A DNA stretch of 36,930 bases from an uncultured Arenicella sp. (GCA_937974565.1 CALJWL010000008.1:1-36930), one strand, 5' to 3'. Numbered from the stretch's first letter, positions 1 through 8,892 are shown. Notes: generated from the sequence alone by a model not told the origin. Program-made: numbers and translations.

Positions 1-139
1 AAACAAAATGATATTCAATCTTATATTTCGTATGTGAACCATGCCTATATTTCATAGACACTATCATAAAAGCAACTGCTAGCTTAAAGCTACCCGTCTG
101 AAAGACGGGGGTTTAAACCTTAAATAAACGGACGAATTA
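1..139 (+). mobile_element. Probable IS200/IS605-type element right end (partial)
   Basis: A perfect 7-bp hairpin (CCCGTCT at 93-99, loop GAA, AGACGGG at 103-109) lies in a context (…agcttaaagctac before it, ggggtttaaacc after it) that I recognise as typical of IS200/IS605-family ends, where subterminal hairpins replace inverted repeats. A plus-strand reading frame enters the window at base 1 and stops at TAG 58-60 (last residues …SYVNHAYIS), 32 bases before the hairpin. It could be the C-terminus of the element's transposase or accessory protein, but the tail is too short to identify. The element abuts a truncated dehydrogenase, with the junction somewhere around 120-145. Seen: hairpin, ORF tail and truncation. 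Inferred: the element family and exact boundary. Confidence 0.5.
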
Positions 140-297
140 AACATACGACACCCTCCCACGGCCGGGCCTAAATTAACATTGTGAATGGCAATCAATGCGG
201 TCAAACCACTGGCTTGATCCTGAATCAATGAAATACGTTGGTGACCATCGAAAGCAGGCGCATGCCTGACGGCGTTAGTGTAATCAATTAGCTGCAT
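140..297 (-). pseudogene. Leu/Phe/Val dehydrogenase, N-terminal fragment
   Basis: Starting at ATG 297, about 52 codons read as the N-terminus of the Glu/Leu/Phe/Val dehydrogenase superfamily. The hallmark stretch is IAIHNVNLGPAVGGCRM, the conserved HNxxLGPAxGG(C/T)RM block before the catalytic lysine. Homology stops just after the CRM motif. The frame then runs into the IS-like hairpin region and ends near 79, so the catalytic and Rossmann domains are missing. These enzymes deaminate branched-chain or aromatic amino acids to 2-oxo acids using NAD+. A GAGAG stretch sits a few bases upstream of the ATG. The gene is co-directional with and 108 bp downstream of the 2-oxo acid:ferredoxin oxidoreductase, so the two probably formed one catabolic operon. 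Whether it acted on Leu or Phe cannot be decided from this fragment. Confidence 0.8.
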
Positions 298-405
298 TTG
301 AATCTCTCATCATCTCATTATTGGTTCTTTTGACAAGACCAGTTGGTATGGCTATCCGGCATTTCGAGAAGGTTAGTACGAATAAAATCATTGCGGTTAA
401 AGATC

Positions 406-3400
406 CTAATCCACATTCGAAACTTCGACTTTGATCGAATGAATGTTTGATTTTCCGGTTCTGAACGTTTGCATCATATTGCTCAAACGTTGTTGGTAGT
501 CCTGATGGTTGGCTAACTTTACATGGCCATAACCTCGCACCTTTTGTACCGATTCAACAATGTCAATCGCCAGTTGATGATTATCTTTGTTAAGCCCTTG
601 CAGTAGTTCATCAAGAGTCAATTTAAAGTCGTTGACAAGTTGTCGCTCCATTTTTCGCTCTCGGCTATAACCAAAGATATCCGCTTTAGTGCCACGTAAA
701 AACTTCAGCTTCGCCAATATTTTTAGAATGCCAAATGTGTAACCACCAAAGCGGCGTTTATGCGGTGGCTGGCCTTCGTGCTTCTTACCTAATAGAGCGG
801 ACCATGTGGGTGGTGCAAAATAGAAACTGAGTTTAGGTTGGCCACTAAATTGTTGAGATAGGTTTTCTAAAAATTGACCATCTGTGTATAAACGAGCCAC
901 TTCATATTCGTCTTTAACGGCCATTAAACGGTGCAACGACCGTGCTACGGCTTTGGTTAGCTCATCGCTGCCAATGCTGTGCGCTTCACATTGACGAACA
1001 CGTTCAACCACATCGAAAAATGACTTGGCATACGCGGTATTTTGGTAGTTCTTTAGATCGTTTTCTCGGTAGGCAATAATGCCTTCTAAATCTTGAAGTT
1101 GCGCTTGTTGTGGCTGACCAATACCAGCCAGGCTTTGAACTTTGCTTTGATCTAAAAACGCGCGCCGCCCCCAGTAAAATGCTTGCTGATTGAACTCAAC
1201 GCGAACCCCGTTTAGTTCTAAGGCTTTGCTGATTGCTTTGGCACTCACTGGCAACAGTCCTTGCTGATAAGCATAACCGACTAGAAAGAGGTTTGTGGCT
1301 ATTGGGTCGCCTAATAGTTTTTCAGATAATTCACCTGCCGGCAGAAAACGAGCATGACCGTCACTCAATTCATGTTCGATACTGCGCTTCATAGCGGTTG
1401 AATTGTAAACCGTGTCCGGATTATTAACGAACTCCGCGGTGGGTGAAATTGTATCGTTCACCACCGCGTAAGTGCGATTTAAATGCATTTTGGCCAACGC
1501 ATCGTCGCTGGCAGACACCAATAAATCAGCGCCGATAAGTAGATCGGCATCACCTGCTGGTATGCGCACGGCATGGATGTCTCTTTGCCTTTCAGCAATC
1601 CTAAGATGACTGATCACGGGCCCAAACTTCTGCGCCAATCCTGTTTGATTCATGGTGGCAACGCCTTTGCCCTCCAAGTGAGCGGCCATTGAAAGCACCG
1701 CTGTTACGGTCAACACCCCAGTGCCCCCGACACCGGTTACCACCACATTCCAAGGTTGATTTAAGTCGGGTTTATTCGGCGTAGGCAATGGCTCACTGCT
1801 CACCTTTATGGGGTCAGGTATACGTAACTCACCACCCTCAACAGTAACAAAACTAGGGCAAAAACCATTCAAGCAAGATTGATCAATATTACAAGCCGCT
1901 TGATCAATCTTCCGCTTACGGCCAAGTTCAGTTTCATTGGGAACAATGGATAGGCAGTTAGACTTTAGACCGCAGTCACCGCACCCTTCACACACGGCTT
2001 CGTTAATAAAAACTCGGGATTTCTTTTCAACGTAAGTTCCACGCTTTTTTTTACGCCGCTTTTCTGTAGCGCAAGGCTGCTGATATATAAGAACGGTACA
2101 GCCTTGGGTCTCACGTAGAGATTGTTGAACCCAGTCCAGTTTTTTGCGGTGGTTAACAGAGACCACATTGTCTTCTAAACCTGTGTGGTTATCTGGCTCG
2201 TCGGACACAATCTCTATGCGTTTAATTCCTTCACCTTTGAGTTGCAACACTAGTTCAGGCATCGTTAAACTGCCATCCACTTGCTGACCACCAGTCATGG
2301 CCACGGCTTCATTATAGAGAATTTTGTAGGTGATGTTTACTTTCGCTGAAACGGCTTGGCGAATGGCCAAAACCCCAGAATGAAAATACGTGCCATCACC
2401 CAGGTTTTGAAACATGTGTGGCATGTCAGTAAAATGAGCCATTCCAACCCAATTGGCACCCTCTCCCCCCATTTGAGTGAAATTGTGGGCCGGTCGAGTT
2501 TGGCTCCAAGTGGCCATATAATGACAACCAATGCCACCGCCAGCATACGAACCCTCAGGGACTTGGGTGGACGTGTTATGCGGGCAACCGGAACAAAAAG
2601 TGGCCTGACGCACTGAAACATCACGAGGTTTGGCTAACGTGCGCTCTTTCTTTTCGATAAACTTAACGCGTTGCTCTATTAAGTCGTTGGTGAAATGTGG
2701 CTTCAGGCGCTCAGCTATCACCTTGGCGATCATCGCTGGTGTTAATTCAGAAAGATTAGTAAGGAGGTCTTGACCTTCTTCGTCGTATTCTCCAACCACT
2801 CTGGGGCGCTTTTCTACTGGCCAATTATAAAGCTGGCCCGTGAGTTGATCTTCCATAACCGAACGTTTCTCTTCAACCACCAAAATTTCATCCAAGCCTT
2901 GTGCAAACTCATGAGTTTTTACGGGTTCTAGAGGCCAAGGCATGCCGACCTTGTACACGCGAAGGCCGACTCGGCTGGCCATTTCTTCAGTAATTCCCAA
3001 ATCGTCAAATGCTTGCAGCACATCAAGATAACTTTTACCTGATGTGATAATCCCCAATTTTGGCGTTTGAGTGTCAATGACAATTTTATTGAGCTCGTTT
3101 TCACGAGCAAAGGCCAAAGCCGCGTAAATTTTGTATTTATTCAGCCGCTTCTCTTGATCCAGTGGCGCATCAGGCCAGCGAATATTGACCCCACCGTCAG
3201 GCATTTCAAAATCGGTGGGTATGGTTATATTAATGCGGTTTGGGTCAATCTCTGCCGAGATGGCCGAGTCCATATTCTCAGTGATGGCTTTCAGGCCGAC
3301 CCAACAACCACAATAGCGCGACAATTCCCAACCAAAAATACCCAGATCGAGTACTTCCTGGACGTTGGCCGGAGCCAACACCGGCATAGAAAGACTGGTG

Positions 3401-3942
3401 AAAATGTGTTCCGACTGGTAAGGATATGTTGATGATTTACAACCATGATCGTCCCCTACTACGGCAAGCACACCACCATGCACTGAAGTGCCCGCGGCAT
3501 TGGCATGACGAAAAGCATCAATACTGCGGTCCAAACCAGGACCTTTGCCATACCACATACCAAAAACGCCATCAAACTGGCTTCCAGGTAATAAACCGAC
3601 TTCTTGAGAACCTTGCACGGCTGTGGCACCAAGGTCTTCATTGATGCCCGCGACAAATTTGATGTTGTGTTGGTCGAGATATTTTTCAGCCTGCCACATC
3701 GCTTGATCAAGACCACCTAAAGGCGAGCCACGATAACCAGATACGAAACCAGCCGTATTTAAACCACGTTCTTGATCACGCTGATGTTGCAAGATGGGCA
3801 GTCGAACTAAAGCCTCTATGCCCGTTAAATAAGCTCGTGTTTGACTTAAAGAATATTTATCGTCCAATGATACCGCTCTGAGATCAACCTCATCGCTGTG
3901 CTGTTGATCAAATTTCCGTGCTTTATTAGTTACGGTTGCCAT
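406..3942 (-). CDS. Indolepyruvate ferredoxin oxidoreductase, fused alpha-beta type
   Basis: A 1178-residue single-chain thiamine-diphosphate enzyme that oxidatively decarboxylates aryl (or branched) 2-oxo acids to acyl-CoA and reduces ferredoxin. Order of domains: N-terminal IorA-like pyrimidine-binding domain (GYRGSPLGGLDQAMW near residue 70), TPP-binding region with GCPHNTSTQVPEG near 452 followed by GGIGCH and GGEGANWVGMA, a cysteine-rich ferredoxin-like insert with CEGCGDC near 650 and further Cys to FCPSF, then the IorB-like gamma domain starting at VVVTGVGGTGVL near 735. The length is normal for the fused proteobacterial family. It is divergent from an Lrp-type regulator, and the truncated amino-acid dehydrogenase lies downstream, which supports a role after deamination of aromatic or branched amino acids. 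No strong Shine-Dalgarno precedes the ATG. Substrate preference is inferred from the family. Confidence 0.93.
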   Translation of the reverse strand: MATVTNKARKFDQQHSDEVDLRAVSLDDKYSLSQTRAYLTGIEALVRLPILQHQRDQERGLNTAGFVSGYRGSPLGGLDQAMWQAEKYLDQHNIKFVAGINEDLGATAVQGSQEVGLLPGSQFDGVFGMWYGKGPGLDRSIDAFRHANAAGTSVHGGVLAVVGDDHGCKSSTYPYQSEHIFTSLSMPVLAPANVQEVLDLGIFGWELSRYCGCWVGLKAITENMDSAISAEIDPNRINITIPTDFEMPDGGVNIRWPDAPLDQEKRLNKYKIYAALAFARENELNKIVIDTQTPKLGIITSGKSYLDVLQAFDDLGITEEMASRVGLRVYKVGMPWPLEPVKTHEFAQGLDEILVVEEKRSVMEDQLTGQLYNWPVEKRPRVVGEYDEEGQDLLTNLSELTPAMIAKVIAERLKPHFTNDLIEQRVKFIEKKERTLAKPRDVSVRQATFCSGCPHNTSTQVPEGSYAGGGIGCHYMATWSQTRPAHNFTQMGGEGANWVGMAHFTDMPHMFQNLGDGTYFHSGVLAIRQAVSAKVNITYKILYNEAVAMTGGQQVDGSLTMPELVLQLKGEGIKRIEIVSDEPDNHTGLEDNVVSVNHRKKLDWVQQSLRETQGCTVLIYQQPCATEKRRKKKRGTYVEKKSRVFINEAVCEGCGDCGLKSNCLSIVPNETELGRKRKIDQAACNIDQSCLNGFCPSFVTVEGGELRIPDPIKVSSEPLPTPNKPDLNQPWNVVVTGVGGTGVLTVTAVLSMAAHLEGKGVATMNQTGLAQKFGPVISHLRIAERQRDIHAVRIPAGDADLLIGADLLVSASDDALAKMHLNRTYAVVNDTISPTAEFVNNPDTVYNSTAMKRSIEHELSDGHARFLPAGELSEKLLGDPIATNLFLVGYAYQQGLLPVSAKAISKALELNGVRVEFNQQAFYWGRRAFLDQSKVQSLAGIGQPQQAQLQDLEGIIAYRENDLKNYQNTAYAKSFFDVVERVRQCEAHSIGSDELTKAVARSLHRLMAVKDEYEVARLYTDGQFLENLSQQFSGQPKLSFYFAPPTWSALLGKKHEGQPPHKRRFGGYTFGILKILAKLKFLRGTKADIFGYSRERKMERQLVNDFKLTLDELLQGLNKDNHQLAIDIVESVQKVRGYGHVKLANHQDYQQRLSNMMQTFRTGKSNIHSIKVEVSNVD

Positions 3943-3976
3943 AAGTACACTTTGTTATTGTGGTCTCATGTCTTTG

Positions 3977-3990
3977 GTCAGTGAACTGAC
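3977..3990. promoter_or_regulatory. Perfect palindrome upstream of the oxidoreductase
   Basis: GTCAGT-GA-ACTGAC is a perfect 6+6 inverted repeat with a 2-base centre, 35-48 bp upstream of the oxidoreductase ATG in the divergent intergenic region. Its position suggests an operator for that gene. It differs from the AT-rich palindrome beside the lrp-like start, so a different regulator may bind it. Function is inferred from symmetry and position only. Confidence 0.4.
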
Positions 3991-4088
3991 GCAAACATCA
4001 GCCGATTAAGTTATTGTCACTGTAAAAAAGTATAATTCAGCATATCTGGTGAATTTATGCTTTGAATCTAGAAAAACACGCTATTTAG

Positions 4089-4101
4089 GTCTAAATTAGA
4101 C
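4089..4101. promoter_or_regulatory. Candidate Lrp-type operator
   Basis: GTCTAA-A-TTAGAC is a perfect 13-bp palindrome, 26 bp upstream of the Lrp-family gene and followed by an A/T-rich run (AAATTAAAATAAATTAG) that partly repeats it. Lrp/AsnC proteins bind short AT-rich imperfect palindromes and commonly autoregulate, so this is a plausible site for the adjacent regulator. A perfect -10 hexamer (TATAAT, 4031-4036, plus strand) lies upstream, which would place the palindrome within the leader. No well-spaced -35 was found. Confidence 0.45.
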
Positions 4102-4127
4102 TTAAATTAAAATAAATTAGAATAAAT

Positions 4128-4604
4128 ATGATTGATTTAAGCGAACAAGACATAAAAATACTCGAGATTCTGCAAGACGACGCTTCACGCAGCACCAACG
4201 ACATCGCTGAAAAACTGAACATGAGTCAGTCGCCTTGTTGGCGGAGAATTAATCGTCTGCAAAACGCAGGCCTGATAAAGAAAACCGTCTCTCTGATTAA
4301 CCGTGAAGCAATTGGAATGGATCTGGTTGCATTTACCACTATTAACCTAAGTCAAGCTGGCCAAGAAAATATGGATAACTTTGAAAAAGCCGTTGCTAGC
4401 TTAGATGAAGTCATGGAGTGTTACACCATGACGGGGGCCTGGGATTACATGCTTAAAATCGTGGTGAAAGACATACGTCATTATGAAAAGTTTGTTAGGA
4501 ATCAACTGCTTGTCGAGGTTCCTAATATTGGCGAAATTCATTCACATATGGCGGTAACTGAAATTAAAAATGTCACTGAGCTACCATTGAGGAGTCAGTT
4601 ATAG
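4128..4604 (+). CDS. Lrp/AsnC-family transcriptional regulator
   Basis: 158 residues, the usual Lrp/AsnC size. The N-terminal winged helix-turn-helix begins MIDLSEQDIKILEILQDDA and carries the family pattern through SQSPCWRRINRLQNAGLIKK at about residues 35-55. The C-terminal RAM effector-binding domain (about 70-150) contains the TMTGAWDYMLKIVVKD segment. It is divergently transcribed from the indolepyruvate oxidoreductase, an arrangement typical of Lrp-like activators of amino-acid catabolic genes, so the effector is probably an aromatic or branched-chain amino acid. The start ATG follows an AT-rich stretch with no clear Shine-Dalgarno. The gene converges with panP, with only 22 bp between the stops. 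Confidence 0.9.
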   Translation: MIDLSEQDIKILEILQDDASRSTNDIAEKLNMSQSPCWRRINRLQNAGLIKKTVSLINREAIGMDLVAFTTINLSQAGQENMDNFEKAVASLDEVMECYTMTGAWDYMLKIVVKDIRHYEKFVRNQLLVEVPNIGEIHSHMAVTEIKNVTELPLRSQL

Positions 4605-4626
4605 TCTCTAAGCTCGCTGTTAAGGC

Positions 4627-6291
4627 TTATAATTGAGCCCGTATCTCGGTCAAAATAGCTTGCGTTCCTTCTCGCTCGGCTAACTTTATCTGTTCAACTA
4701 AAATAGATCTTAATGTTTCTAAAGTGGTCATAGGGTTTGCCAACACCACACGAAAAACCGACACCGGCATGCCGCCGTATTTAAACTGTGAAAACCGAGT
4801 TCTTGACACGAAAGTTTTGCCTGCCGCGCGTTGTTGCTTTTGCATTCGTTTGGTAATGCGATCTAATTTTTCATTAATATTAAACTGTTGTTTGTAGTCA
4901 CCACTGCGTAACATTTTCTGTATATCTGCTGGCACGTAACGGTAGTTGAGTATATTCAACTCGGGGTCAGTAATAAGCTCAAATTCAGAGTGTTGATCAA
5001 TCATGCTGGCAAACGCACGAGCTTTATCGATGTTTTGATCAATTAAAATTTCATAGCCACTGCGGCCAATAATATGAAACGCCGCGTGTACCAGCATGGC
5101 CATGCCTGGGCGGCTCCCTTCGATTGAATATTGGCCTAAGTCTTTTGAGCCTGCTCGCAAAATATATTCAGCGTGATGTTCAACGGCTCCGAGCATGGAG
5201 GGATTTTTAAATATCACCATCCCCGCTCCTTGAGGCACATAAAGTTGTTTATGAGCATCGATGGTGACCGAGTCGGCGTATTCTATGCCTTTAAGCACTG
5301 ATTTATGCGTGTTCGACAACAAAGTAGGCCCTCCCCAAGCCGCATCAACATGAAAGTGCGCGCCCACTTGCGTTGCAATGTCGGACATTTCTTCTAAAGG
5401 GTCAACATGGCCCGTTTCAGTGCCACCAGCTATTCCAACAATGGCCATTATCCCTATATTACTCTCTTGAAGCTCAGCGCACGTTTGCCTGAGTTTAACA
5501 AGGTCAATTTTGGACTTGGCGTCGGTATCAATGGCGATCAAATTTTTACGTCCGATGCCAAGCACGTCTACGGCCTTGCCCAACGAGTAATGACCACGTT
5601 CTGACACCAATATCGCAATATCTTTATAACCGTAATGCGCTAAAGCCGATGGCAAGCCTTCGGTGGCAAGGCCTTTAAAGGTGTCATTCGCACCTAACAT
5701 CTGATTACGCGCCACCCATAATGCGGTGATATTTGCGGTTGTACCTCCCGAACAAAAAGTGCCTAGCGCGCGTCTTGCGTTGTGCAAATTCTCTTGGTAG
5801 AACGCATCATCACATTCATAAACTAGGTTGTGTAACATTCCCAGCACTTGGCGTTCCAAAGGAGTGAACGCTTTTGACGTCTCAATTTTAACCAAATTTT
5901 GGTTGAGTGCCACCATGATGCGCGATAACGGCAACATAAAATACGGCAACGGTGTTGCCATATGCCCAATGAAACCTGGGGCGGCGGTATGCACTGAATG
6001 CGCCACCAATTTTTTCATTACAAAGTCAGTGTAATCTGAGACAAACTGGGGTATTTCGGGAACCCGTGAATCAGAAAAATCTTGCTCAATCGCCAACAAT
6101 GATTTTTCACGAGCAACGATTCGGTCTGTTAAAAACCCCATTAAATTGGCGGATATTTCATTGTCAATCCCGCCCAGAGTGCTGTTCGGTGCCTCTGGCA
6201 CAGTAAAAATACGATAGAGATTCTCTAAACTCGCCGTTGCAAGCAGATGAGAATCCAGGTCGTCGTTATTTACGGCGGTGTTAATCTTCAA
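4627..6291 (-). CDS. panP: PLP-dependent aspartate 1-decarboxylase PanP
   Basis: A 554-residue group II PLP decarboxylase related to glutamate/diaminobutyrate decarboxylases. The stretches LPYFMLPLSRIMVALNQN and KIETSKAFTPLERQVLGMLH match the PanP subfamily known from Vibrio and Shewanella, which makes beta-alanine from aspartate for pantothenate and CoA when the pyruvoyl enzyme PanD is absent. HVDAAWGG supplies the PLP-ring Asp, and DAHKQ contains the Schiff-base Lys at residue 348. No other pantothenate genes are adjacent. The upstream 258 bp hold a 7-bp inverted repeat (CTATACA 6438-6444, TGTATAG 6457-6463) that could be regulatory. Aspartate as substrate is assigned by subfamily resemblance; glutamate decarboxylase is the alternative. 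Confidence 0.85.
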   Translation of the reverse strand: MKINTAVNNDDLDSHLLATASLENLYRIFTVPEAPNSTLGGIDNEISANLMGFLTDRIVAREKSLLAIEQDFSDSRVPEIPQFVSDYTDFVMKKLVAHSVHTAAPGFIGHMATPLPYFMLPLSRIMVALNQNLVKIETSKAFTPLERQVLGMLHNLVYECDDAFYQENLHNARRALGTFCSGGTTANITALWVARNQMLGANDTFKGLATEGLPSALAHYGYKDIAILVSERGHYSLGKAVDVLGIGRKNLIAIDTDAKSKIDLVKLRQTCAELQESNIGIMAIVGIAGGTETGHVDPLEEMSDIATQVGAHFHVDAAWGGPTLLSNTHKSVLKGIEYADSVTIDAHKQLYVPQGAGMVIFKNPSMLGAVEHHAEYILRAGSKDLGQYSIEGSRPGMAMLVHAAFHIIGRSGYEILIDQNIDKARAFASMIDQHSEFELITDPELNILNYRYVPADIQKMLRSGDYKQQFNINEKLDRITKRMQKQQRAAGKTFVSRTRFSQFKYGGMPVSVFRVVLANPMTTLETLRSILVEQIKLAEREGTQAILTEIRAQL

Positions 6292-6549
6292 ATTTAAACC
6301 TACCTAAGATTATGCGGTGTGGTAACTCGCCAGCAATTGCAAAATTAAACGTTACCGAATTCGAATTAGGAAATTATAAGTGACAGTTTGCCAGCTAACA
6401 AATCATCTAGAGAATACCCTCTATTAGCAAAACACGGCTATACAGACTTAGGTCAATGTATAGAACCCTTTTTTAAAGCGATCCAACGGTAAAATACATA
6501 GGTGTGGCGACTTTTCAACCAAGCCGTTTGTATCGCTATGTTTGTATGG

Positions 6550-7254
6550 TTATGTTTCTATCTGTCCTAAATTGGCATCAAGTATCGTCCCATTAATGAC
6601 TGGGTTTTGCGCACAAAACCATAATGTTTCGGCTATTTCAGTCGGCTGCGCTAAACGCCGATGAGCGATGCCAGCGGTTATTTGATTATATACCTTGGGG
6701 TTTTCGCCTAAATGCTCTGACAACATTTCTGTTTCAGTGAATCCAGGGCACACCGCGGCGGTGTGTATCATCGAGCCCGCTAGGTCTTGGCAAGTCGCAC
6801 GCATTTGCCCGATGACGGCGTGTTTTGAAACAACGTAAGCGTGTGTGTTGGCCACCGCCTTGCGCCCAAGGGTTGAACTGATGTACAAAATGGATGAACC
6901 CTCTTTCATTAACGGCAATAACAATGTGTTTAATTCGGCTGGGGCAACAACATTGAGTTGTAGGACTGTTCTAAAGGTGTGGCCTTCAATCTGCGCTACG
7001 GTTTCTTTGGTCATCATTGCCGCATTGTGTATCAGCACGATTTGGTCTGGCTTACCAATAGCAGTCGCGATGTCATCGGCGTATTTATCTCGCCACGTGG
7101 TATTGGTTAAATCCACCGAAATATTTTTTACGCCACCCAACGGGCAATTCGATCTGGATAGGTTAATCACGTCAAATCCGTGATTATGGAACACCTTGGC
7201 GGTGGCTAACCCAATGCCTTTGCTTGCGCCGGTGATGACTAATACTTTTTTCAC
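6550..7254 (-). CDS. Short-chain dehydrogenase/reductase (SDR)
   Basis: 234 residues with a complete classical SDR core: nucleotide-binding TGASKGIG (8-15), HNAA (76-79, the NNAG equivalent), LNV with Asn101, Ser126/127 in YISST, and the catalytic pair Tyr140 and Lys144 in YVVSK. The cofactor is probably NADP(H) or NAD(H), and the substrate cannot be predicted. The start is GTG, supported by a TTGAGG Shine-Dalgarno six bases upstream. It precedes panP on the same strand, but with a 258-bp gap, so co-transcription is uncertain. Confidence 0.85.
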   Translation of the reverse strand: MKKVLVITGASKGIGLATAKVFHNHGFDVINLSRSNCPLGGVKNISVDLTNTTWRDKYADDIATAIGKPDQIVLIHNAAMMTKETVAQIEGHTFRTVLQLNVVAPAELNTLLLPLMKEGSSILYISSTLGRKAVANTHAYVVSKHAVIGQMRATCQDLAGSMIHTAAVCPGFTETEMLSEHLGENPKVYNQITAGIAHRRLAQPTEIAETLWFCAQNPVINGTILDANLGQIET

Positions 7255-7334
7255 AACAACCTCAAATTCAAAAGAACCATATTCTCAAACGACTTCTAAA
7301 TACAAACACACCCAAAATGGTGCCATTCAATGGA

Positions 7335-8090
7335 CTATGTAAGCCCCAGGTAAGGCTTTAGTCGAGCAATTAAAAGATAAATAATCGGCGTATCTATCAG
7401 TGCTGAGAAAAGTTTAAACAAATAATTGCTGTACATTAGCCCAAGTATCACTCCTATCGCCATGTCACCAGCAAAAAACGCAGCACCAAAAGTGACGCTA
7501 ACCACCGTAGCTGAGTCGACCAATTGACTGATAATGGTGCTGCCATTATTACGTAGCCAAAGGTACTTCCCTGCAGTCTTATTCTTAATCCAGTGAAATA
7601 AGTACACGTCAACGTATTGGGCTAGAACATAAGCCAACATTGATGCGAGAACGGCCCCGGACGTATTGGCGTAGATCAAGTAAAACAACTCTACCGAGCC
7701 CGATACACTGCCACCACTTGGTAGACCAACATCACTTGCAAGTTGCAGCGTTTGCCACGGAGGTTGAGCCGCGCTGTCCACTGCGGGTAAGGCATTTCCT
7801 AACCACATGATTGCCAAGATGAACAGATTTAGAACCAAGCCCACCGTTACCATGAAATTAGCACGGGCACGGCCATACAACTCACTGATTAAATCAGTAC
7901 ACAAGAAGGTCAGCGGATAGGCCAACACACCGACCGCCAACTGCATGGGACCCAGTTGTACGAACCGAGTAATGCCAATGACATTGAGCAACGTCATGGC
8001 ACACAGAAAAAAACCCGCCAGCACAAGAAACACACGCTCACGGCGTTCTTGAAGATCGCTGTCCGTGATTGCAAAATTAGTTGATGTCAT
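7335..8090 (-). CDS. yhhQ: Queuosine precursor transporter, YhhQ/VUT family
   Basis: A 251-residue integral membrane protein with about six hydrophobic segments. It carries the YhhQ family (DUF165) pattern early in the protein: NVIG, then GVLAYPLTFLCTDLISELYG at about residues 53-72. Characterised relatives import queuosine precursors (preQ0/preQ1) across the inner membrane for tRNA modification. It lies 67 bp downstream of the pterin synthase homologue on the same strand. That fits a queuosine link, but the neighbour's active site does not look like QueD. No preQ1 riboswitch-like leader is apparent in the 76 bp upstream of the ATG. Confidence 0.88.
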   Translation of the reverse strand: MTSTNFAITDSDLQERRERVFLVLAGFFLCAMTLLNVIGITRFVQLGPMQLAVGVLAYPLTFLCTDLISELYGRARANFMVTVGLVLNLFILAIMWLGNALPAVDSAAQPPWQTLQLASDVGLPSGGSVSGSVELFYLIYANTSGAVLASMLAYVLAQYVDVYLFHWIKNKTAGKYLWLRNNGSTIISQLVDSATVVSVTFGAAFFAGDMAIGVILGLMYSNYLFKLFSALIDTPIIYLLIARLKPYLGLT

Positions 8091-8166
8091 AGTGTACTTA
8101 GGAAACCGCTGATTGAATATTAAGTATCACGATCATTAGAACACACTAAGTAGAAATAGCCTGACC

Positions 8167-8658
8167 TTAATCTCGAGACCAACAAGCAATGCCCCATTGA
8201 TTAGGCCCAGACGATACTCGCATCTCAAAACTTGTGATATTTAATTCATCAAGGCGAGCTTTATCAGCCACCATTAAACTTAAAAAATAGTACGATAACG
8301 ATTCTATCGTCACGTTCTTTACTGGTAATAAAATAGTGTCTGATTTCAACAATGGTTGAGTAATATTGTTGTGCTTAATGTAATAATAATCTTCATCAGC
8401 GTCGATAATAAGATAAGGTGATTGCTCTGCGATTAATGTATATTCATCAAATTGCTGGCACAGGTCTTTAAGAATTTTCTTATATATCGCGTAATCAAAC
8501 AACAATCCGTTGTCGTCTATTTCACCCGTAATTTCAACCGCGATTCGCCAATTATGCCCATGCAGACGCTCACGGTTTGTCGCAGAAAAAATTGTAAAAT
8601 GAGCGGCTGAGAAGTGCAGGTATGACTTTTCTATCTCTATAGAAGCGTATTGAGGCAT
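8167..8658 (-). CDS. 6-pyruvoyl-tetrahydropterin synthase homologue (PTPS-III-like)
   Basis: A COG0720 T-fold protein. A TTG lies nine bases upstream in frame, but I chose the ATG at 8658 (163 residues). Zinc ligands are His20 (FSAAHF), His33 and His35 (LHGHN). The motif is RERLHGH: the catalytic Cys that QueD has four residues before HGH is Arg here, and Glu30 sits three before it. ExxHGH without Cys is the signature described for PTPS-III, which converts dihydroneopterin to 6-hydroxymethyl-dihydropterin in folate synthesis in place of FolB. The usual DH pair also reads FDE. Beside yhhQ a QueD annotation would be tempting, but the active site argues against it. No biochemical certainty. Confidence 0.75.
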   Translation of the reverse strand: MPQYASIEIEKSYLHFSAAHFTIFSATNRERLHGHNWRIAVEITGEIDDNGLLFDYAIYKKILKDLCQQFDEYTLIAEQSPYLIIDADEDYYYIKHNNITQPLLKSDTILLPVKNVTIESLSYYFLSLMVADKARLDELNITSFEMRVSSGPNQWGIACWSRD

Positions 8659-8697
8659 TAGTGGCAAAATAACAATCTTAGTTTAATCTTAAAGGTA

Positions 8698-8727
8698 ATT
8701 ATAAAGAACCCGATGCCAGAATGTTGG
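8698..8727 (-). promoter_or_regulatory. Candidate promoter of the pterin synthase homologue
   Basis: On the minus strand a perfect -10 hexamer TATAAT (8703 down to 8698) lies about 40 bases before the ATG at 8658. The best -35 is weak (CCAACA, 8727-8722, 18-bp spacer). Proposed from sequence match only. Confidence 0.3.
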
Positions 8728-8892
8728 GAAAACCACCATGACTTTAAATACAAATAGATAAGTATTTCTCTATGGCCTAATAAGGTTGAACAACGGTTAA
8801 AACGACGTTAAGTAACAATATCGGCACTCAAGACTTGAAAAAACACCTTAGCGTTAACATTCACTAATTAATCTAGCGTATCAATGCGCTCC

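Noticed and set aside
3067-3432. Antisense ORF of 121 codons inside the oxidoreductase
   Set aside because: It lies wholly opposite a strongly conserved gene, has no family features and no ribosome site. The same applies to antisense frames at 20416-20820 and 24303-24731.
8091-8166. preQ1 riboswitch upstream of yhhQ
   Set aside because: The short leader has no recognisable preQ1 aptamer pattern (no compact stem with the downstream A-rich tail).
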